The notes: generated by a model from the sequence alone, not told the origin. A stretch of 64,000 bases of DNA from Bradyrhizobium jicamae (GCF_018130695.1 NZ_JAFCJX010000002.1:434001-498000), one strand, 5' to 3'; counted from the stretch's first letter, positions 41,368-51,680 are shown. Program-made: numbers and translations.

Positions 41368-42738
41368 CTATGCGTGAACGGTACCTTCGAACGCGGTGGC
41401 GAGCGTCCGCAGCACGCCATCCTGGCCGGCGCCGCCGACGAAGCACAGCGCGGACGGCAGGCCGTCGCCGCGCCGCACGCCGGGCACGGACACCGCGCAG
41501 AGGTCGAGCGGGTTCACGAAATAAGTGTAGGTCCCCATGATGCTGTTGCGGGTCATCGGCTCCGCCAGCATCTCCTCGATGGTGAAGATGGTCGGCACCG
41601 TCGGAACCACCAGCGCTGCGACGTCCTCGAGTGGTCCGGCCACGGTCCGCTGCAGCCGCTTCAGGGCATACATTGCCTCGAAGGCATCCCTGGCGCTGTA
41701 GTTCAGCCCCGGCTCGATCGCGGCCCATACCGCGGGATGAATCGCGTCGCGATGGTGCGCGATCACCTCGCCATAATCGCACAGCCGCTCCGCCACCATC
41801 GCCGACTGGAACACCAGCCGTCCGGCCTCCGCGAACGGTTTGAAGTCGATCTCGTTCAGCGAGAATCCAAGCGCCTCAAGCCGCTTCAGATTGGCGTCGA
41901 ACGCGTGCCTTGCGTTGGCGTCGCCGAAGAACTGCAACTGGTCCCGTCGCGGCATCGCCAGCGTCTTGCTCTGCGGCGTTCGCGCCGAGAGATCGATGCC
42001 GTCGGCATCGCTGCGGCTGAAGGGATCGAGCGGATCGTAGCCCGCGATGGAGTCCAGGATCTCGTAGGCATCCGCCGCGCGCTTGGCGAAGACGGGGACG
42101 CAGTCGAACGTCCGGCTGTTGTAGAGCAGGCCGCGCGAGCTTACGAGGCCGATTGTCGGCTTCAGGCCGATGATGCCGTTGCAGGCCGCGGGAACGCGCC
42201 CCGAACCGCCGGTATCGCTGCCGAGCGAGAACGCCACGATGTCGCGCGCCACCGCGACCGCCGAGCCCGAGCTCGAGCCGCCCGGGATGTAGCGCGGATC
42301 GATCGCGTTCCGGCACAGCGGCTCCGGGCTGCGGGTGCCGTTCAGGCCGGTCGCGAACTGGTCCATCGTGTTCTTGCCGATCAGCACGGCGCCGAGCGCT
42401 TCGAGCCGCTGCACGGCCAACGCGGACTCATCGGGTCGGATCGCCAGCGCCGGGCAGTTGCTGGTCGTCGCTATGCCGGCAACGTGGATGTTGTCTTTCA
42501 CTGCGAATGGAAGTCCGAGCAAGGGCAGCCGTGCGCCCTCGCGCGCACGCTTCATCAGCGCTTCGGCACGGCTGATCGCCTGGTCCGCCGAAACCAGCGC
42601 AGTGAAGACGCCACCCTGCGCGGCGGCCTTGGCGCGCAAGCAGGCCTCGGCGATCAAGGCTGTGGCGTCGGTGCCGTTACGCCGCGCCGTGCGGAGGCTG
42701 TCGAAGGTGAAGGCAAGGGTCGAAAGATCGCTCGTCAT
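41368..42738 (-). CDS. Amidase, allophanate-hydrolase-like (amidase-signature family)
   Basis: A 456-residue amidase-signature enzyme. The Ser-cisSer-Lys triad is visible: Lys in FAVKDNIH (near 80), Ser in GGSSSGSAV (near 155) and the nucleophile Ser in SDTGGSGRVPA (near 180). The surrounding GIIGLKPTIGLVSSRGLLYNSRTFDCV closely resembles AtzF/allophanate hydrolase, but the C-terminal domain of full allophanate hydrolases is missing. It starts 2 bases after the stop of the permease gene. It likely hydrolyses an amide or ureido compound brought in by the adjacent transporter. Confidence 0.87.
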   Translation of the reverse strand: MTSDLSTLAFTFDSLRTARRNGTDATALIAEACLRAKAAAQGGVFTALVSADQAISRAEALMKRAREGARLPLLGLPFAVKDNIHVAGIATTSNCPALAIRPDESALAVQRLEALGAVLIGKNTMDQFATGLNGTRSPEPLCRNAIDPRYIPGGSSSGSAVAVARDIVAFSLGSDTGGSGRVPAACNGIIGLKPTIGLVSSRGLLYNSRTFDCVPVFAKRAADAYEILDSIAGYDPLDPFSRSDADGIDLSARTPQSKTLAMPRRDQLQFFGDANARHAFDANLKRLEALGFSLNEIDFKPFAEAGRLVFQSAMVAERLCDYGEVIAHHRDAIHPAVWAAIEPGLNYSARDAFEAMYALKRLQRTVAGPLEDVAALVVPTVPTIFTIEEMLAEPMTRNSIMGTYTYFVNPLDLCAVSVPGVRRGDGLPSALCFVGGAGQDGVLRTLATAFEGTVHA

Positions 42739-42740
42739 GG

Positions 42741-43529
<789 letters not shown>

Positions 43530-43545
43530 GAGAGGCCTCGCAAAG

Positions 43546-44367
43546 TCAGTGACGCATCTTGCGGTAGATCGTCTCGCGCAGCTTGATGAAGCTGGCATCG
43601 AGCCGGTTGTCGCCATTGGCGCGCGGAGAGGGCAGCTCGACCTGGAATTCGTCGAACTGTCCCTGCTTGAGATCGGTCAGCAGGAAAATGCGGTCGCCGA
43701 GGAACACCGCTTCGTCGATGCTGTGGGTGACGAACAGGATGGTGCAGCCGGTGCGGTCGCGAATCCGTAAGACCTCTTCCTGCAGCACCTCGCGGGTCTG
43801 CACGTCGAGTGCAGAAAAAGGTTCATCCATCAGCATCACCTTCGGCTTCGCCGCGAGCACGCGCGCCAGCCCGACCCGCTGCCGCATGCCACCGGAGAGC
43901 TGATAGGGATAGAGATCCTCGACGCCGGAGAGACCAACCAGCGCCGCCATGTCCTCGGCGACCTGCCGGCGCTCCTTCGCGCCCTTGCCGGCGCAGCGCA
44001 GGCTGAAGGAGATGTTGTCGGCGACCGTCATCCAGTCGAACAGCGCCGCCGCCTGGAACACGACACCGCGATCGGGACCGGGGCCGGTGATCTCCTGGTC
44101 GTCGACAAACGCCACGCCGTCGGTCGCGCGGATGAAGCCCGCGGCGAGATTGAGGATCGTGGTCTTGCCGCAACCGGACGGACCGAGCAGCGCCACGAGC
44201 TCGCCGGGGCGGATCGCGAAGCTGACGTCGCGCAGGATGGTGCGCTCGTCATAGTCGAAGCCGACCTTCTCGAATTTGAGCATCGGCTTCGCCGCGGCGC
44301 GCGCGGCCGCAGGTTCAGTTGGCTCGGGATCGGGTGCGAGGCTCAAGGCTCTGACGCGTGCGCTCAT
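43546..44367 (-). CDS. NitT/TauT-type ABC ATP-binding protein
   Basis: A 273-residue ATPase: Walker A GPSGCGKTT near 62, signature LSGGMRQRVG near 160, Walker B VMLMDEPFSALD near 180, H-loop THSIDEA. An Ala/Glu/Pro-rich N-terminal extension of about 28 residues precedes the domain. Family members import nitrate, taurine, sulfonates, pyrimidine precursors or urea derivatives. It overlaps the end of the binding-protein gene by 4 bases. Confidence 0.9.
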   Translation of the reverse strand: MSARVRALSLAPDPEPTEPAAARAAAKPMLKFEKVGFDYDERTILRDVSFAIRPGELVALLGPSGCGKTTILNLAAGFIRATDGVAFVDDQEITGPGPDRGVVFQAAALFDWMTVADNISFSLRCAGKGAKERRQVAEDMAALVGLSGVEDLYPYQLSGGMRQRVGLARVLAAKPKVMLMDEPFSALDVQTREVLQEEVLRIRDRTGCTILFVTHSIDEAVFLGDRIFLLTDLKQGQFDEFQVELPSPRANGDNRLDASFIKLRETIYRKMRH

Positions 44368-45374
44368 TTCTGGCTCGCCAAATATGCCTGAAGGGGCTTG
44401 GTATTGAGAAGCCCGCTCCAGTCGGTCGGAACCGCCTGGATCCGCTTCTCCTCCAGCAGGAAGGCTGCGATCCGCTGCAGATGCTTGCCGAGCCGCGAAT
44501 CCGCCTCCGCGCCGGGCGGGCCCATGAAGTCGGCGGTCAGGATCTCCGCAAAGCTCGGATGGGCGACGCTCTGGCCTTCGACGAGCTTGTCGAAATCCGC
44601 CGGGGTCATGTTGACGCGCTTCGCCTCATACTGCCGGACCTCCGCGGGCTTCGCCTTGTAGTCGGCCTGCGCCTGCTCCCACACTTTCAGGAAGGTGTGC
44701 ACGGTCTCGGGGCTGCCCGAGGTGAACGCCTTGCGCGCCACCCAGACGCCGCCGGTGATCATGCCGAGGCTTTTCGTCGTCGCGATCGGCTTGGCGCCGG
44801 CGCGTTCGATCGCACCGACATTCGGCTCCCAGACGAACGCCGCATCGATCTGGCCGGCCTGATAGGCCGGCGGCATGTTGGCCGGCGTCAGGTTGACCAG
44901 CGTGACGTCGGAGGCTTTGAGATTGGCTTTCGCCAGCGCCTGCAGGGTGTGGAAGTGGCTGGTCGAGCCGATCGCAACGCCGATGCGTTTGCCCTTCAGA
45001 TCGGGCAGGCCGTTGATGCCGGCCTGCGGATTGGCCGCGAGCCGGACGTTGGTCGCATCGATCCGCTCCATGAAGAGTATCTCGATCGGCAGCCCGTTCG
45101 AGTAGCCGGTGACGGCGGGGAATTCGCCCATCCAGGTGAGGTCGACTTCGGAGGCCGCGAGCGCCGGCAGCATCGCGGGGCCGGCCGGAAATTGCGCGGT
45201 CTTCACATCGAGGCCGGCCTTTTCGAACATCCCGGTCGCGAGTGCATAGGACAGGATCACATTGATCTCGCCGGTCTGGAAACCGATCTTGATCGGCTTG
45301 CCGCCCTCGGCATGTGCCAGCGGGGTGGCGGCGAGGCTGATCGCGAATGCGATCCAACGAAACAGGTTACGCAT
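44364..45374 (-). CDS. NitT/TauT-type ABC substrate-binding protein
   Basis: A 336-residue periplasmic protein with signal peptide MRNLFRWIAFAISLAATPLAHA. The SsuA/TauA/ThiY fold follows, with KIGFQTGEINVILSYALATGMFEKAGLDV, VDLTWMGEFPAVTGYSNGLPI and DAAFVWEPNVGAIERAGA. AAGGAGA stands 8 bases before the chosen ATG. The presence of an amidase and an M20 deacylase in the same operon suggests an amide, ureido or N-acyl compound rather than a sulfonate, since no monooxygenase is present. Confidence 0.9.
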   Translation of the reverse strand: MRNLFRWIAFAISLAATPLAHAEGGKPIKIGFQTGEINVILSYALATGMFEKAGLDVKTAQFPAGPAMLPALAASEVDLTWMGEFPAVTGYSNGLPIEILFMERIDATNVRLAANPQAGINGLPDLKGKRIGVAIGSTSHFHTLQALAKANLKASDVTLVNLTPANMPPAYQAGQIDAAFVWEPNVGAIERAGAKPIATTKSLGMITGGVWVARKAFTSGSPETVHTFLKVWEQAQADYKAKPAEVRQYEAKRVNMTPADFDKLVEGQSVAHPSFAEILTADFMGPPGAEADSRLGKHLQRIAAFLLEEKRIQAVPTDWSGLLNTKPLQAYLASQK

Positions 45375-45415
45375 TGATCGTCTCCTTGTGATCGAGAATT
45401 GGGTGAGAGGGCGCG

Positions 45416-46726
45416 TCATGCGGCGACCCCGAGCAGGTCGAGCACGGTCAGCGCGAGGATTTTCGTCGCCGCCACCGATTTGCCGATCTGGATGTACTCG
45501 TTGATCGGCGGCCAGCCGTCCTCACCGGGGCCGAAGGTCACCGCGGCATGGCCGCGCTCGGCAAAGCGGATCGTGTCGTTGAAGGCGTTCTTGCGATAGA
45601 ACGCCGGCGCCTCGCCGAGGATGCGCTGATAGGCGCGGCTCAGCGCTGCCGAAGGATTTGCGCTTTCGTCCTGTTCGATCGTGCCGTCGACGAACAGCGC
45701 GCCGGGATAGGGGCGGGCGGTTGCCTTGAGGTCGGGATCGAGCGCGGTCTGCAGCTCGATCACCTTGTTGATGTCGGCCATCACGCTGTCAGGTGTCATG
45801 CCCGGCAGGATGCCGACCACCGCGAGCACGGCGTGCGCGACATCGGGCGTGAACTGCATCTCGCGCCTGACGCCGCCCTGGACGCGGATGATCGCGACCA
45901 TCGGCGGCGTGCCGCCGGCGCGCCGTGCCGGCACGTGCTCGAACGTCATGGTCTCGAACGCGGTCAAGAGCTTCGCCATCTTGGCCACCGCATTGACGCC
46001 GGTGTCGGGCCGCCACAGATGACTCTTGATGCCCTGCGTCTCGATCTGCACCAGGAAATTGCCGCCATTGGCGACCGCGATGCCCATGCCGGAGCGGCCG
46101 TCCGGTCTGGTCCAGCCGGTCGGCTCGCAGACGATGGTGTAGTCGGCGTCGAGCCCGCATTCGTCGAGCAGGAAGATCGAGCCATCGGGCCCGTTCTTCT
46201 CCTCGTCGGCGGTGTAGACGCATTTCAGCGTACCCTGCAGCGCGATGCCGGCTTCACGAATGGCGCGCACCGCCAGCAGCGTGCAGGCGAGGTTGCCGCG
46301 CGTGTCCGAGGTGCCGCGGGCGTAGAGCCTGTCGCCATGGCGGGTCGGACGGAACGGATGGCCGCCGGTCATCGTCCATTTGCTCCAGTCGCCCGCCGGA
46401 TAGGTGTCGAGATGGTCGTTGAGGATCAGCGACGGGCCGCTGCCGTTGCCTTCGAGGATGCCGACGACGTTCGGCCGTCCCTCGCGCTTGATCGGCATGG
46501 TGACGGCAAAGCCCATATCCCTGAGTTTGTCCGCGATGCAGAGCGCAGCGCCTTCCTCGCGCGCCGGCGGCTCGTCCGGGTCGAGCGGATTTTCCGCCTC
46601 GGGCTGGCCGGCCGGAACCAGCTCGCAGGTCAGATCGAGCCAGGCCTGCTCGGTGATGCCATCGAGCACGCGACGTTCAAGGTCGGTAAGCCCATCGCGT
46701 TCAATTGTGTCCAGCGTTTGTTGCAT
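45416..46726 (-). CDS. M20 family metallohydrolase (ArgE/DapE-like deacylase)
   Basis: A 436-residue di-zinc amidohydrolase. Metal ligands are seen in NDHLDTYPAGD (His/Asp), the bridging Asp of RGTSDTRGN and TADEEKNG (catalytic Glu-Glu), with the later SHLWRPDTGVNA dimerisation segment. M20 deacylases cleave N-acyl or N-carbamoyl bonds. The ATG at 46726 has GGAG five bases upstream. It is the first gene of a minus-strand operon with the transporter and the allophanate-hydrolase-like amidase. Confidence 0.88.
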   Translation of the reverse strand: MQQTLDTIERDGLTDLERRVLDGITEQAWLDLTCELVPAGQPEAENPLDPDEPPAREEGAALCIADKLRDMGFAVTMPIKREGRPNVVGILEGNGSGPSLILNDHLDTYPAGDWSKWTMTGGHPFRPTRHGDRLYARGTSDTRGNLACTLLAVRAIREAGIALQGTLKCVYTADEEKNGPDGSIFLLDECGLDADYTIVCEPTGWTRPDGRSGMGIAVANGGNFLVQIETQGIKSHLWRPDTGVNAVAKMAKLLTAFETMTFEHVPARRAGGTPPMVAIIRVQGGVRREMQFTPDVAHAVLAVVGILPGMTPDSVMADINKVIELQTALDPDLKATARPYPGALFVDGTIEQDESANPSAALSRAYQRILGEAPAFYRKNAFNDTIRFAERGHAAVTFGPGEDGWPPINEYIQIGKSVAATKILALTVLDLLGVAA

Positions 46727-46930
46727 GATCACTCCGGCTATGCGCCATAGAGAACAGCAAGCCATGTGCCATCGACGTCGCAAGCGCCCTTAGTCGCCGG
46801 CGAGCTAGCTATCGCTCTGTGATTCCTTGAGAAAACGTCCGGCGAAACGTCTGTCAGATAATTTCAGTCGCCTGATAAACGCGGCTTCGTTACGCACGGA
46901 CAACCTCGCCATGATGCTTTGTCGCGCGTG

Positions 46931-47671
46931 TCATTCCGCATCGGCCGCAAGCTGCGCCGACAGCAGATCCGGCCGCTTGATCACCAGCAGGCCGCGCTTC
47001 TGGCGGAGCACGCCGGCATCCTGCAGGCGGTTGAGGCTGATCGTCACCCACTGCCGCGTCGCGCCGATCAGGCTCGCGATCTCGGCGTGGGTGAAGGCCG
47101 CCGCGATCAGGGTTCCGCCGCCCTTCTCGTCCTCGTCGAAGCCGTAGGTCTGTGCGAGATGCAGCAGCACATGGGCGAGGCGCTGCGACATCGAGCGCGT
47201 GCCGAGCATCTGCGCCAGCGACGAGTAGCAGCGCGCCTTGAACGACAGCGCGTCGATGATGGCGAGCGCAAAATCCGGCACCTCGCGCGCCAGCTCGCGG
47301 AGGCCCGCGCCGGGCAAATGCGTCACCTCGCTCTGCTTGGCCGCCACCGCCGACCACATGTGAACGCCGCCTGAGAAGATGTCGGGGCCGCCGACGAAAT
47401 TGCCCGGTAGCCAGTAGGCCAGCGTGATCTCGCGTCCGCTCGGCGCGGTGTAGAAGCTGCGGATCAAGCCGCTGTCGAGCAGGAAGATGCCGTCATGCGG
47501 CGCGCCCTGGCTCAGAATGGTTTCGCCGCGCTGGTAGGTCCGGCTGCGGCCGAACGCCTTGATCCGCTCGCGCGCCTCCTCAGGCAGCCGCTCGATCAGG
47601 CTCGCCTGGCGCGGGATGACGTCGTCGGTCTCCGACAGCAGGATACCGGCCGTTTTCTCTCCGACTTCCAT
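46931..47671 (-). CDS. Crp/Fnr family transcriptional regulator
   Basis: A 246-residue regulator. The cyclic-nucleotide-binding-like barrel (about 35-150; GETILSQGAPHDGIFLLDSGLIRSF) is followed by the winged helix (FTHAEIASLIGATRQWVTISLNRLQDAGV). Only one cysteine is present, so it cannot carry an FNR-type Fe-S cluster. GGAGAG precedes the ATG at 47671. Its position between two oppositely oriented transporter operons makes it a likely regulator of one or both; targets are not visible. Confidence 0.9.
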   Translation of the reverse strand: MEVGEKTAGILLSETDDVIPRQASLIERLPEEARERIKAFGRSRTYQRGETILSQGAPHDGIFLLDSGLIRSFYTAPSGREITLAYWLPGNFVGGPDIFSGGVHMWSAVAAKQSEVTHLPGAGLRELAREVPDFALAIIDALSFKARCYSSLAQMLGTRSMSQRLAHVLLHLAQTYGFDEDEKGGGTLIAAAFTHAEIASLIGATRQWVTISLNRLQDAGVLRQKRGLLVIKRPDLLSAQLAADAE

Positions 47672-47843
47672 CGCCTCTCCAGCGCGTGCGTGAACCGCCT
47701 CAAGCCTATCGTCTGCCCGACGCCTGTCCATTCCATAATAAGTCCAGCAGGCGATAGTGAGATGCTGCGGCCGCCGACCGTGCCGCGTTGAACTTGCCGT
47801 CCGTCTCAGCTAAGCCATCCCTCAAACCGGGAGGAATGCGCAG

Positions 47844-48665
47844 GTGGATACGGCAACGCCAAACGCGGTCGCGCTGCAAGATGCGACGGTGGCTTTTCGC
47901 GTGGCGGACGGGCGGGTCTACACCGCGGTCGAGAAGGCCAATCTGACGGTCGCGCATGGCGAGTTCGTCGCCATTGTCGGGCCGACTGGCTGCGGAAAAT
48001 CGACACTGCTCAATGTCGCGGCCGGGCTGTTGAAGCCGGCAGGAGGCGCGGTGCGGATCTTCGACAAGCCGCTGTCAGGGCTGAACCGCGATGCCGGCTA
48101 TCTCTTCCAGGCCGATGCGCTGTTTCCCTGGAAGACCGCAATCGACAATGTCGCGATCGGGCTCGAGATCCGCGGCACGCCGCCCGACGAGGCGCTGAAG
48201 CGCGCGCAGACCTGGCTCACGTCAGTGGGGCTCGGCGCCTTCGCCAACCGCTATCCGCACATGCTCTCCGGCGGCCAGCGCAAGCGCGTCGGTCTTGCGC
48301 AGGTCTTGATCCGCGATCCAAAGATCCTGCTGATGGACGAGCCGTTCGGCCCGCTCGATGCGCAGACCCGGCAGATCATGGGCAATCTGCTGCTGGAGCT
48401 GTGGAGCGCCGACCGCAAGGCGGTGCTGTTCGTCACCCACGACCTGGAAGAGGCGATCGCGCTGGCCGACCGTGTGGTGATCATGTCGGCCGGGCCCGGC
48501 GCGCGCATCATCGGCGACTGGCGCGTCTCGCTGCCGCGGCCGCGCGACATTTCCGAGATCCGGATGGAGAAGGATTTTCACGCCCTGCACAAGGAGATCT
48601 GGAGCGTGCTGAAGGACGAGGTGATGAAGGGCTACGCCCAGTCGACGCAAGCGGGGGCTGCCTGA
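47844..48665 (+). CDS. NitT/TauT-type ABC ATP-binding protein (second system)
   Basis: A 273-residue ATPase with Walker A GPTGCGKST near 52, signature LSGGQRKRVGLAQVL near 145, Walker B ILLMDEPFGPLDAQ near 165 and H-loop THDLEEA. It starts at GTG, supported by GGGAGGAA about 7 bases upstream; a nearby ATG is out of frame. Its stop and the permease start share one base (TGATG). The binding protein is not adjacent; the lone one at 53794 is the best local candidate. Confidence 0.92.
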   Translation: MDTATPNAVALQDATVAFRVADGRVYTAVEKANLTVAHGEFVAIVGPTGCGKSTLLNVAAGLLKPAGGAVRIFDKPLSGLNRDAGYLFQADALFPWKTAIDNVAIGLEIRGTPPDEALKRAQTWLTSVGLGAFANRYPHMLSGGQRKRVGLAQVLIRDPKILLMDEPFGPLDAQTRQIMGNLLLELWSADRKAVLFVTHDLEEAIALADRVVIMSAGPGARIIGDWRVSLPRPRDISEIRMEKDFHALHKEIWSVLKDEVMKGYAQSTQAGAA

Positions 48666-49450
48666 TGTCGCGCGTCACGCTGTTGTCGCTGCAGGTGCTG
48701 GTCGCCGTCGTCACGCTGGCGCTGTGGCAGTTCTTCTCGAGCGTGGAGGTGTTCGGCAAGGTCCTGCTGCCGCCGTTCTTCTTCTCCAATCCAGTCGACG
48801 TGTTCGCCCAGATCGTCAAATGGTTCTCCACCGGCGTGATCTGGAAGCACCTGATGATCACGCTGTGGGAGTCGATCCTCGCCTTCGTGATCGGCTCGGC
48901 TGCCGGCATCCTGGTCGGCTTCTGGTTCGCGCGGCAGCCGCGCGTCGCCGCGGTGTTCGATCCCTATGTGAAGATGGTCAACGCGCTGCCGCGCGTCGTG
49001 CTGGCGCCGATCTTCGCACTGTGGTTCGGGCTCGGCGTCTGGTCCAAGGTCGCGCTCGGCGTCACGCTGGTGTTCTTCATCGTGTTCTTCAACGTCTACC
49101 AGGGCGTCAAGGAAGTGAGCACGACGGTGCTCGACAACGGCCGCATGCTCGGCATGAGCGAGCGGCAATTGATGCGCCACGTCTACTGGCCGTCGGCGCT
49201 GTCCTGGATGTTCTCCTCGCTGCACACGTCCGTCGGCTTTGCCGTGGTCGGCGCCGTCGTCGGCGAATATCTCGGCTCGGCGGCAGGCCTCGGCTATCTG
49301 ATCCAGCAGGCCGAAGGCGTGTTCGACGTCGCCGGCGTGTTCGCCGGCATGTTCGTGCTGTCGGCGTTCGTCATCCTGATCGACATGGGCGTCACGGTGG
49401 TCGAGAAGCGGCTGCTGGTCTGGCGGCCGACCGCGGTCGTGCGGGACTAA
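48665..49450 (+). CDS. NitT/TauT-type ABC permease (second system)
   Basis: A 261-residue permease of about six helices. The EAA-like loop reads LDNGRMLGMSERQLMRHVYWPSALSWMFSSL, and the upstream LWFGLGVWSKVALGVTLVFFIVFFNVYQGVKEV is a family hallmark. It is translationally coupled to the ATPase. A palindromic repeat starts two bases after its stop. Confidence 0.9.
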   Translation: MSRVTLLSLQVLVAVVTLALWQFFSSVEVFGKVLLPPFFFSNPVDVFAQIVKWFSTGVIWKHLMITLWESILAFVIGSAAGILVGFWFARQPRVAAVFDPYVKMVNALPRVVLAPIFALWFGLGVWSKVALGVTLVFFIVFFNVYQGVKEVSTTVLDNGRMLGMSERQLMRHVYWPSALSWMFSSLHTSVGFAVVGAVVGEYLGSAAGLGYLIQQAEGVFDVAGVFAGMFVLSAFVILIDMGVTVVEKRLLVWRPTAVVRD

Positions 49451-49452
49451 TT

Positions 49453-49540
49453 GTAGGGTGGGCAAAGCGCAAGCGTGCCCACCTTCGCGAGCAGGGCGTG
49501 AATGGTGGGCACGGCGCTGGCGCGCCTTTGCCCACCCTAC
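49453..49540 (+). repeat. Palindromic repeat GTAGGGTGGGCAAAG type, copy 1
   Basis: The 5' arm GTAGGGTGGGCAAAGCG (from 49453) pairs with CTTTGCCCACCCTAC (ending 49540), with inner complementary GTGCCCACC/GGTGGGCAC segments. The same outer arms recur at 52987-53106. It lies in the gap between the permease and the reductase gene. Confidence 0.85.
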
Positions 49541-49586
49541 ATGTCTTCGGAACTTGATCGATCGTACACAAGAATAAGAGGTCTTC

Positions 49587-50282
49587 ATGAAACCCCACGT
49601 CGCCTGCCTGATGGCGTCCAGTCTCGATGGCCGGACATGGCCGAGCCGCTGGCGGCCGAAAAACTCCGGCAATTTGTTTGAGCAGGTGCATGACGAGATC
49701 GCCGGCGATGCCTGGCTGGTCGGGCGCGTGACCGGGCAGGAGTTTGCGAAAGGCACGTCCTACCCGGCATCCACCGCCGAGACATTCCCGCGAAAACCGT
49801 GGTTCGCGCGGCGCGAGGCCAAGGCGTTCGGCGTGGTGCTGGATGCGCAGGGCAAGATCGTCTGGGGCCGCTCGGATATCGGTGGCGATCCCATCGTCGT
49901 CGTGCTGACGGAAGCCGTATCGGACGCGCATCTGGCCGGCCTGCGCAGCGAAGGCATCTCCTACATCTTTGCCGGCAAGTCGGAGCTCGATCTCGCGCTG
50001 ACGCTTGACATCCTCAACCGCGAGCTCGGCATCAAGCGCCTGCTGGTCGAAGGCGGCGGCATCGCCAACGGCAATTTCCTGCGCGCCGGGCTGATCGACG
50101 AGCTCTATCTCATCCTCTGTCCTGCGATCGATGGCGCCAAGGGCGCGCCCCATGTGTTCGATTCCGCCGAGGCGGATACCGACAAGCGTGCGCCACTCAA
50201 GGCGATGGCGCTGCAGAGCAGCAGGGATCTCGGTGGAGGCGCATTGTTGCTGCACTATCTGATCCAGAACGATGCAGCGTAG
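49587..50282 (+). CDS. RibD C-terminal (dihydrofolate-reductase-fold) family protein
   Basis: A 231-residue protein with the RibD-C/DHFR-like fold. MASSLDGRTW near the start, DAWLVGRVTGQEF, and the late LLVEGGGIANGNFLRAGLIDELYL match the family. Members reduce pyrimidine-type or other heterocycles with NADPH; many are of unknown function. It precedes the amine oxidase gene by 12 bases in the same direction, so the two likely form a unit. Confidence 0.88.
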   Translation: MKPHVACLMASSLDGRTWPSRWRPKNSGNLFEQVHDEIAGDAWLVGRVTGQEFAKGTSYPASTAETFPRKPWFARREAKAFGVVLDAQGKIVWGRSDIGGDPIVVVLTEAVSDAHLAGLRSEGISYIFAGKSELDLALTLDILNRELGIKRLLVEGGGIANGNFLRAGLIDELYLILCPAIDGAKGAPHVFDSAEADTDKRAPLKAMALQSSRDLGGGALLLHYLIQNDAA

Positions 50283-50294
50283 ACGGCTGCGCGA

Positions 50295-51563
50295 ATGACC
50301 AAACCGAATTCCGATCGCATCATCGTCGTCGGCGCCGGTCCCGCCGGGTTGATGGCCGCGCGCGAGCTTGCCCGCGCGGGCCGAAAAGTGACCATCCTGG
50401 AGGCGCGCGACCGGTGTGGCGGGCGCATCGACCCGCTGCCGGCGACGGAGTTCGGGTATCCGGCGGAGGGCGGCGCGGAATTCATCCATGGCGAAGCGCC
50501 CGTCACCCGCAGCCTGCTGAGCGAGGCGGGCCTCAAGACGCTGCCGTTGCAGGGGTCGTCATGGACGATCGAGGATGGACAATTCGCGCCACGCGAGCAG
50601 AACGCCTACGAGGCCGAACTGCATCAGGCACTCAGCGGATTGAAGGAGGATCGCCCGCTCGCCGAGTTCCTGCAGGCGCATTTCTCCGATCCGAAATACG
50701 CGCAGCTGCGCCGCTCGGTCGAGCGGATGGTCGAGGGCTATGATGCCGCCGATCCAAAACGGATCAGCGTCATGGCGCTGCGCGAGGAATGGATGGATGG
50801 CGGCCGGGCCAACCAGGGGCGGCTCGTTGGCGGCTATGGCGGGCTGATCGCCTATCTCGCGAAGGACTGCCGCGACCATGGCGTCGACATCCACTTCGGT
50901 GCGATAGTGAAGGCCATCGAGATCGTCGACGGCAAGATCGTGGTTCGTTGCGCCGATGGCACCTCTCATCCATGCGCGCGAACGGTGCTGACGGTTCCGA
51001 TTGCGCTGCTCGGCGACATCACCCTGCCGCCGGCGGCGCGCGCGAGAGCTGACGCGGTCAACGACATCGGCTTCGGCAACGTCATCAAGATCCTGCTGCG
51101 CTTCCGTAACCAGTGGTGGCGCGAGAAGAAGGCCGACGATCTGACCTTCGTGATCTCGAGCGAAGCGATTCCGGTGTGGTGGACGCAGTATCCGAATCCG
51201 CAGGCCGTGCTCACGGGCTGGTTCGGTGGACCGAAGACGGCTCAGATGGATCATCTCGGTGAGCGCGAGCTGATCGACGTCGGGCTCGATTCGCTGGCGA
51301 AGATATTCCGCCTCGGCCGTCAGCAATTGGCCGATCAGATGATCAACGGTCGCGCCATCAACTGGGCCCACGATCCCTTCGCGCGCGGCGCCTATTCCTA
51401 CGCGACCCCTGCGACGCGCGCTGCGCAAGCGCGGCTCCGCGAACCCGGCGATGGGACGATCTTCTTTGCCGGCGAGGCCCTTTACAGCGGGCCGGACATG
51501 GGGACGGTCGAAGCTGCGCTGGACAACGGTCTGGCGACAGCGCGGATGATTTTGGGCCGGTAA
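50295..51563 (+). CDS. Flavin-containing amine oxidase family protein
   Basis: A 422-residue FAD enzyme. The dinucleotide motif VVGAGPAGLMAARELARAGRKVTILEARDRCGGRI occupies about 10-45. AEFIHG and the C-terminal GTIFFAGEALYSGPDMGTVEAALDNGLATA complete the monoamine-oxidase FAD site. The family oxidises primary or polyamines, or L-amino acids, to imines with release of hydrogen peroxide. It lies after the RibD-C gene and before an MFS transporter, consistent with use of an imported amine, but the substrate is unknown. Confidence 0.88.
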   Translation: MTKPNSDRIIVVGAGPAGLMAARELARAGRKVTILEARDRCGGRIDPLPATEFGYPAEGGAEFIHGEAPVTRSLLSEAGLKTLPLQGSSWTIEDGQFAPREQNAYEAELHQALSGLKEDRPLAEFLQAHFSDPKYAQLRRSVERMVEGYDAADPKRISVMALREEWMDGGRANQGRLVGGYGGLIAYLAKDCRDHGVDIHFGAIVKAIEIVDGKIVVRCADGTSHPCARTVLTVPIALLGDITLPPAARARADAVNDIGFGNVIKILLRFRNQWWREKKADDLTFVISSEAIPVWWTQYPNPQAVLTGWFGGPKTAQMDHLGERELIDVGLDSLAKIFRLGRQQLADQMINGRAINWAHDPFARGAYSYATPATRAAQARLREPGDGTIFFAGEALYSGPDMGTVEAALDNGLATARMILGR

Positions 51564-51573
51564 GGCAACAACT

Positions 51574-51680
51574 CCGTCATTGCGAGCGAAGCGAAGCAAT
51601 CCATCTTTCGGCATATGCGGCGCTTCGGCATATGCGGCGCGATGGATTGCGTCGTCGCTTCGCTTCGCTCGCAATGACGG
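51574..51680 (+). repeat. Palindromic repeat with an internal 17-bp tandem duplication
   Basis: The 5' arm CCGTCATTGCGAGCGAAGCG (from 51574) pairs with CGCTTCGCTCGCAATGACGG (ending 51680), and AATCCATC pairs with GATGGATT. The loop region contains two perfect copies of TTCGGCATATGCGGCGC (51607-51623 and 51624-51640). It lies between the amine oxidase and MFS genes. From memory this is a widespread repeat type in bradyrhizobia. Confidence 0.85.

Noticed and set aside
51601..51660. Tandem 17-bp repeat as part of a CRISPR-like array
   Set aside because: Only two head-to-tail copies without spacers, inside a palindromic element.
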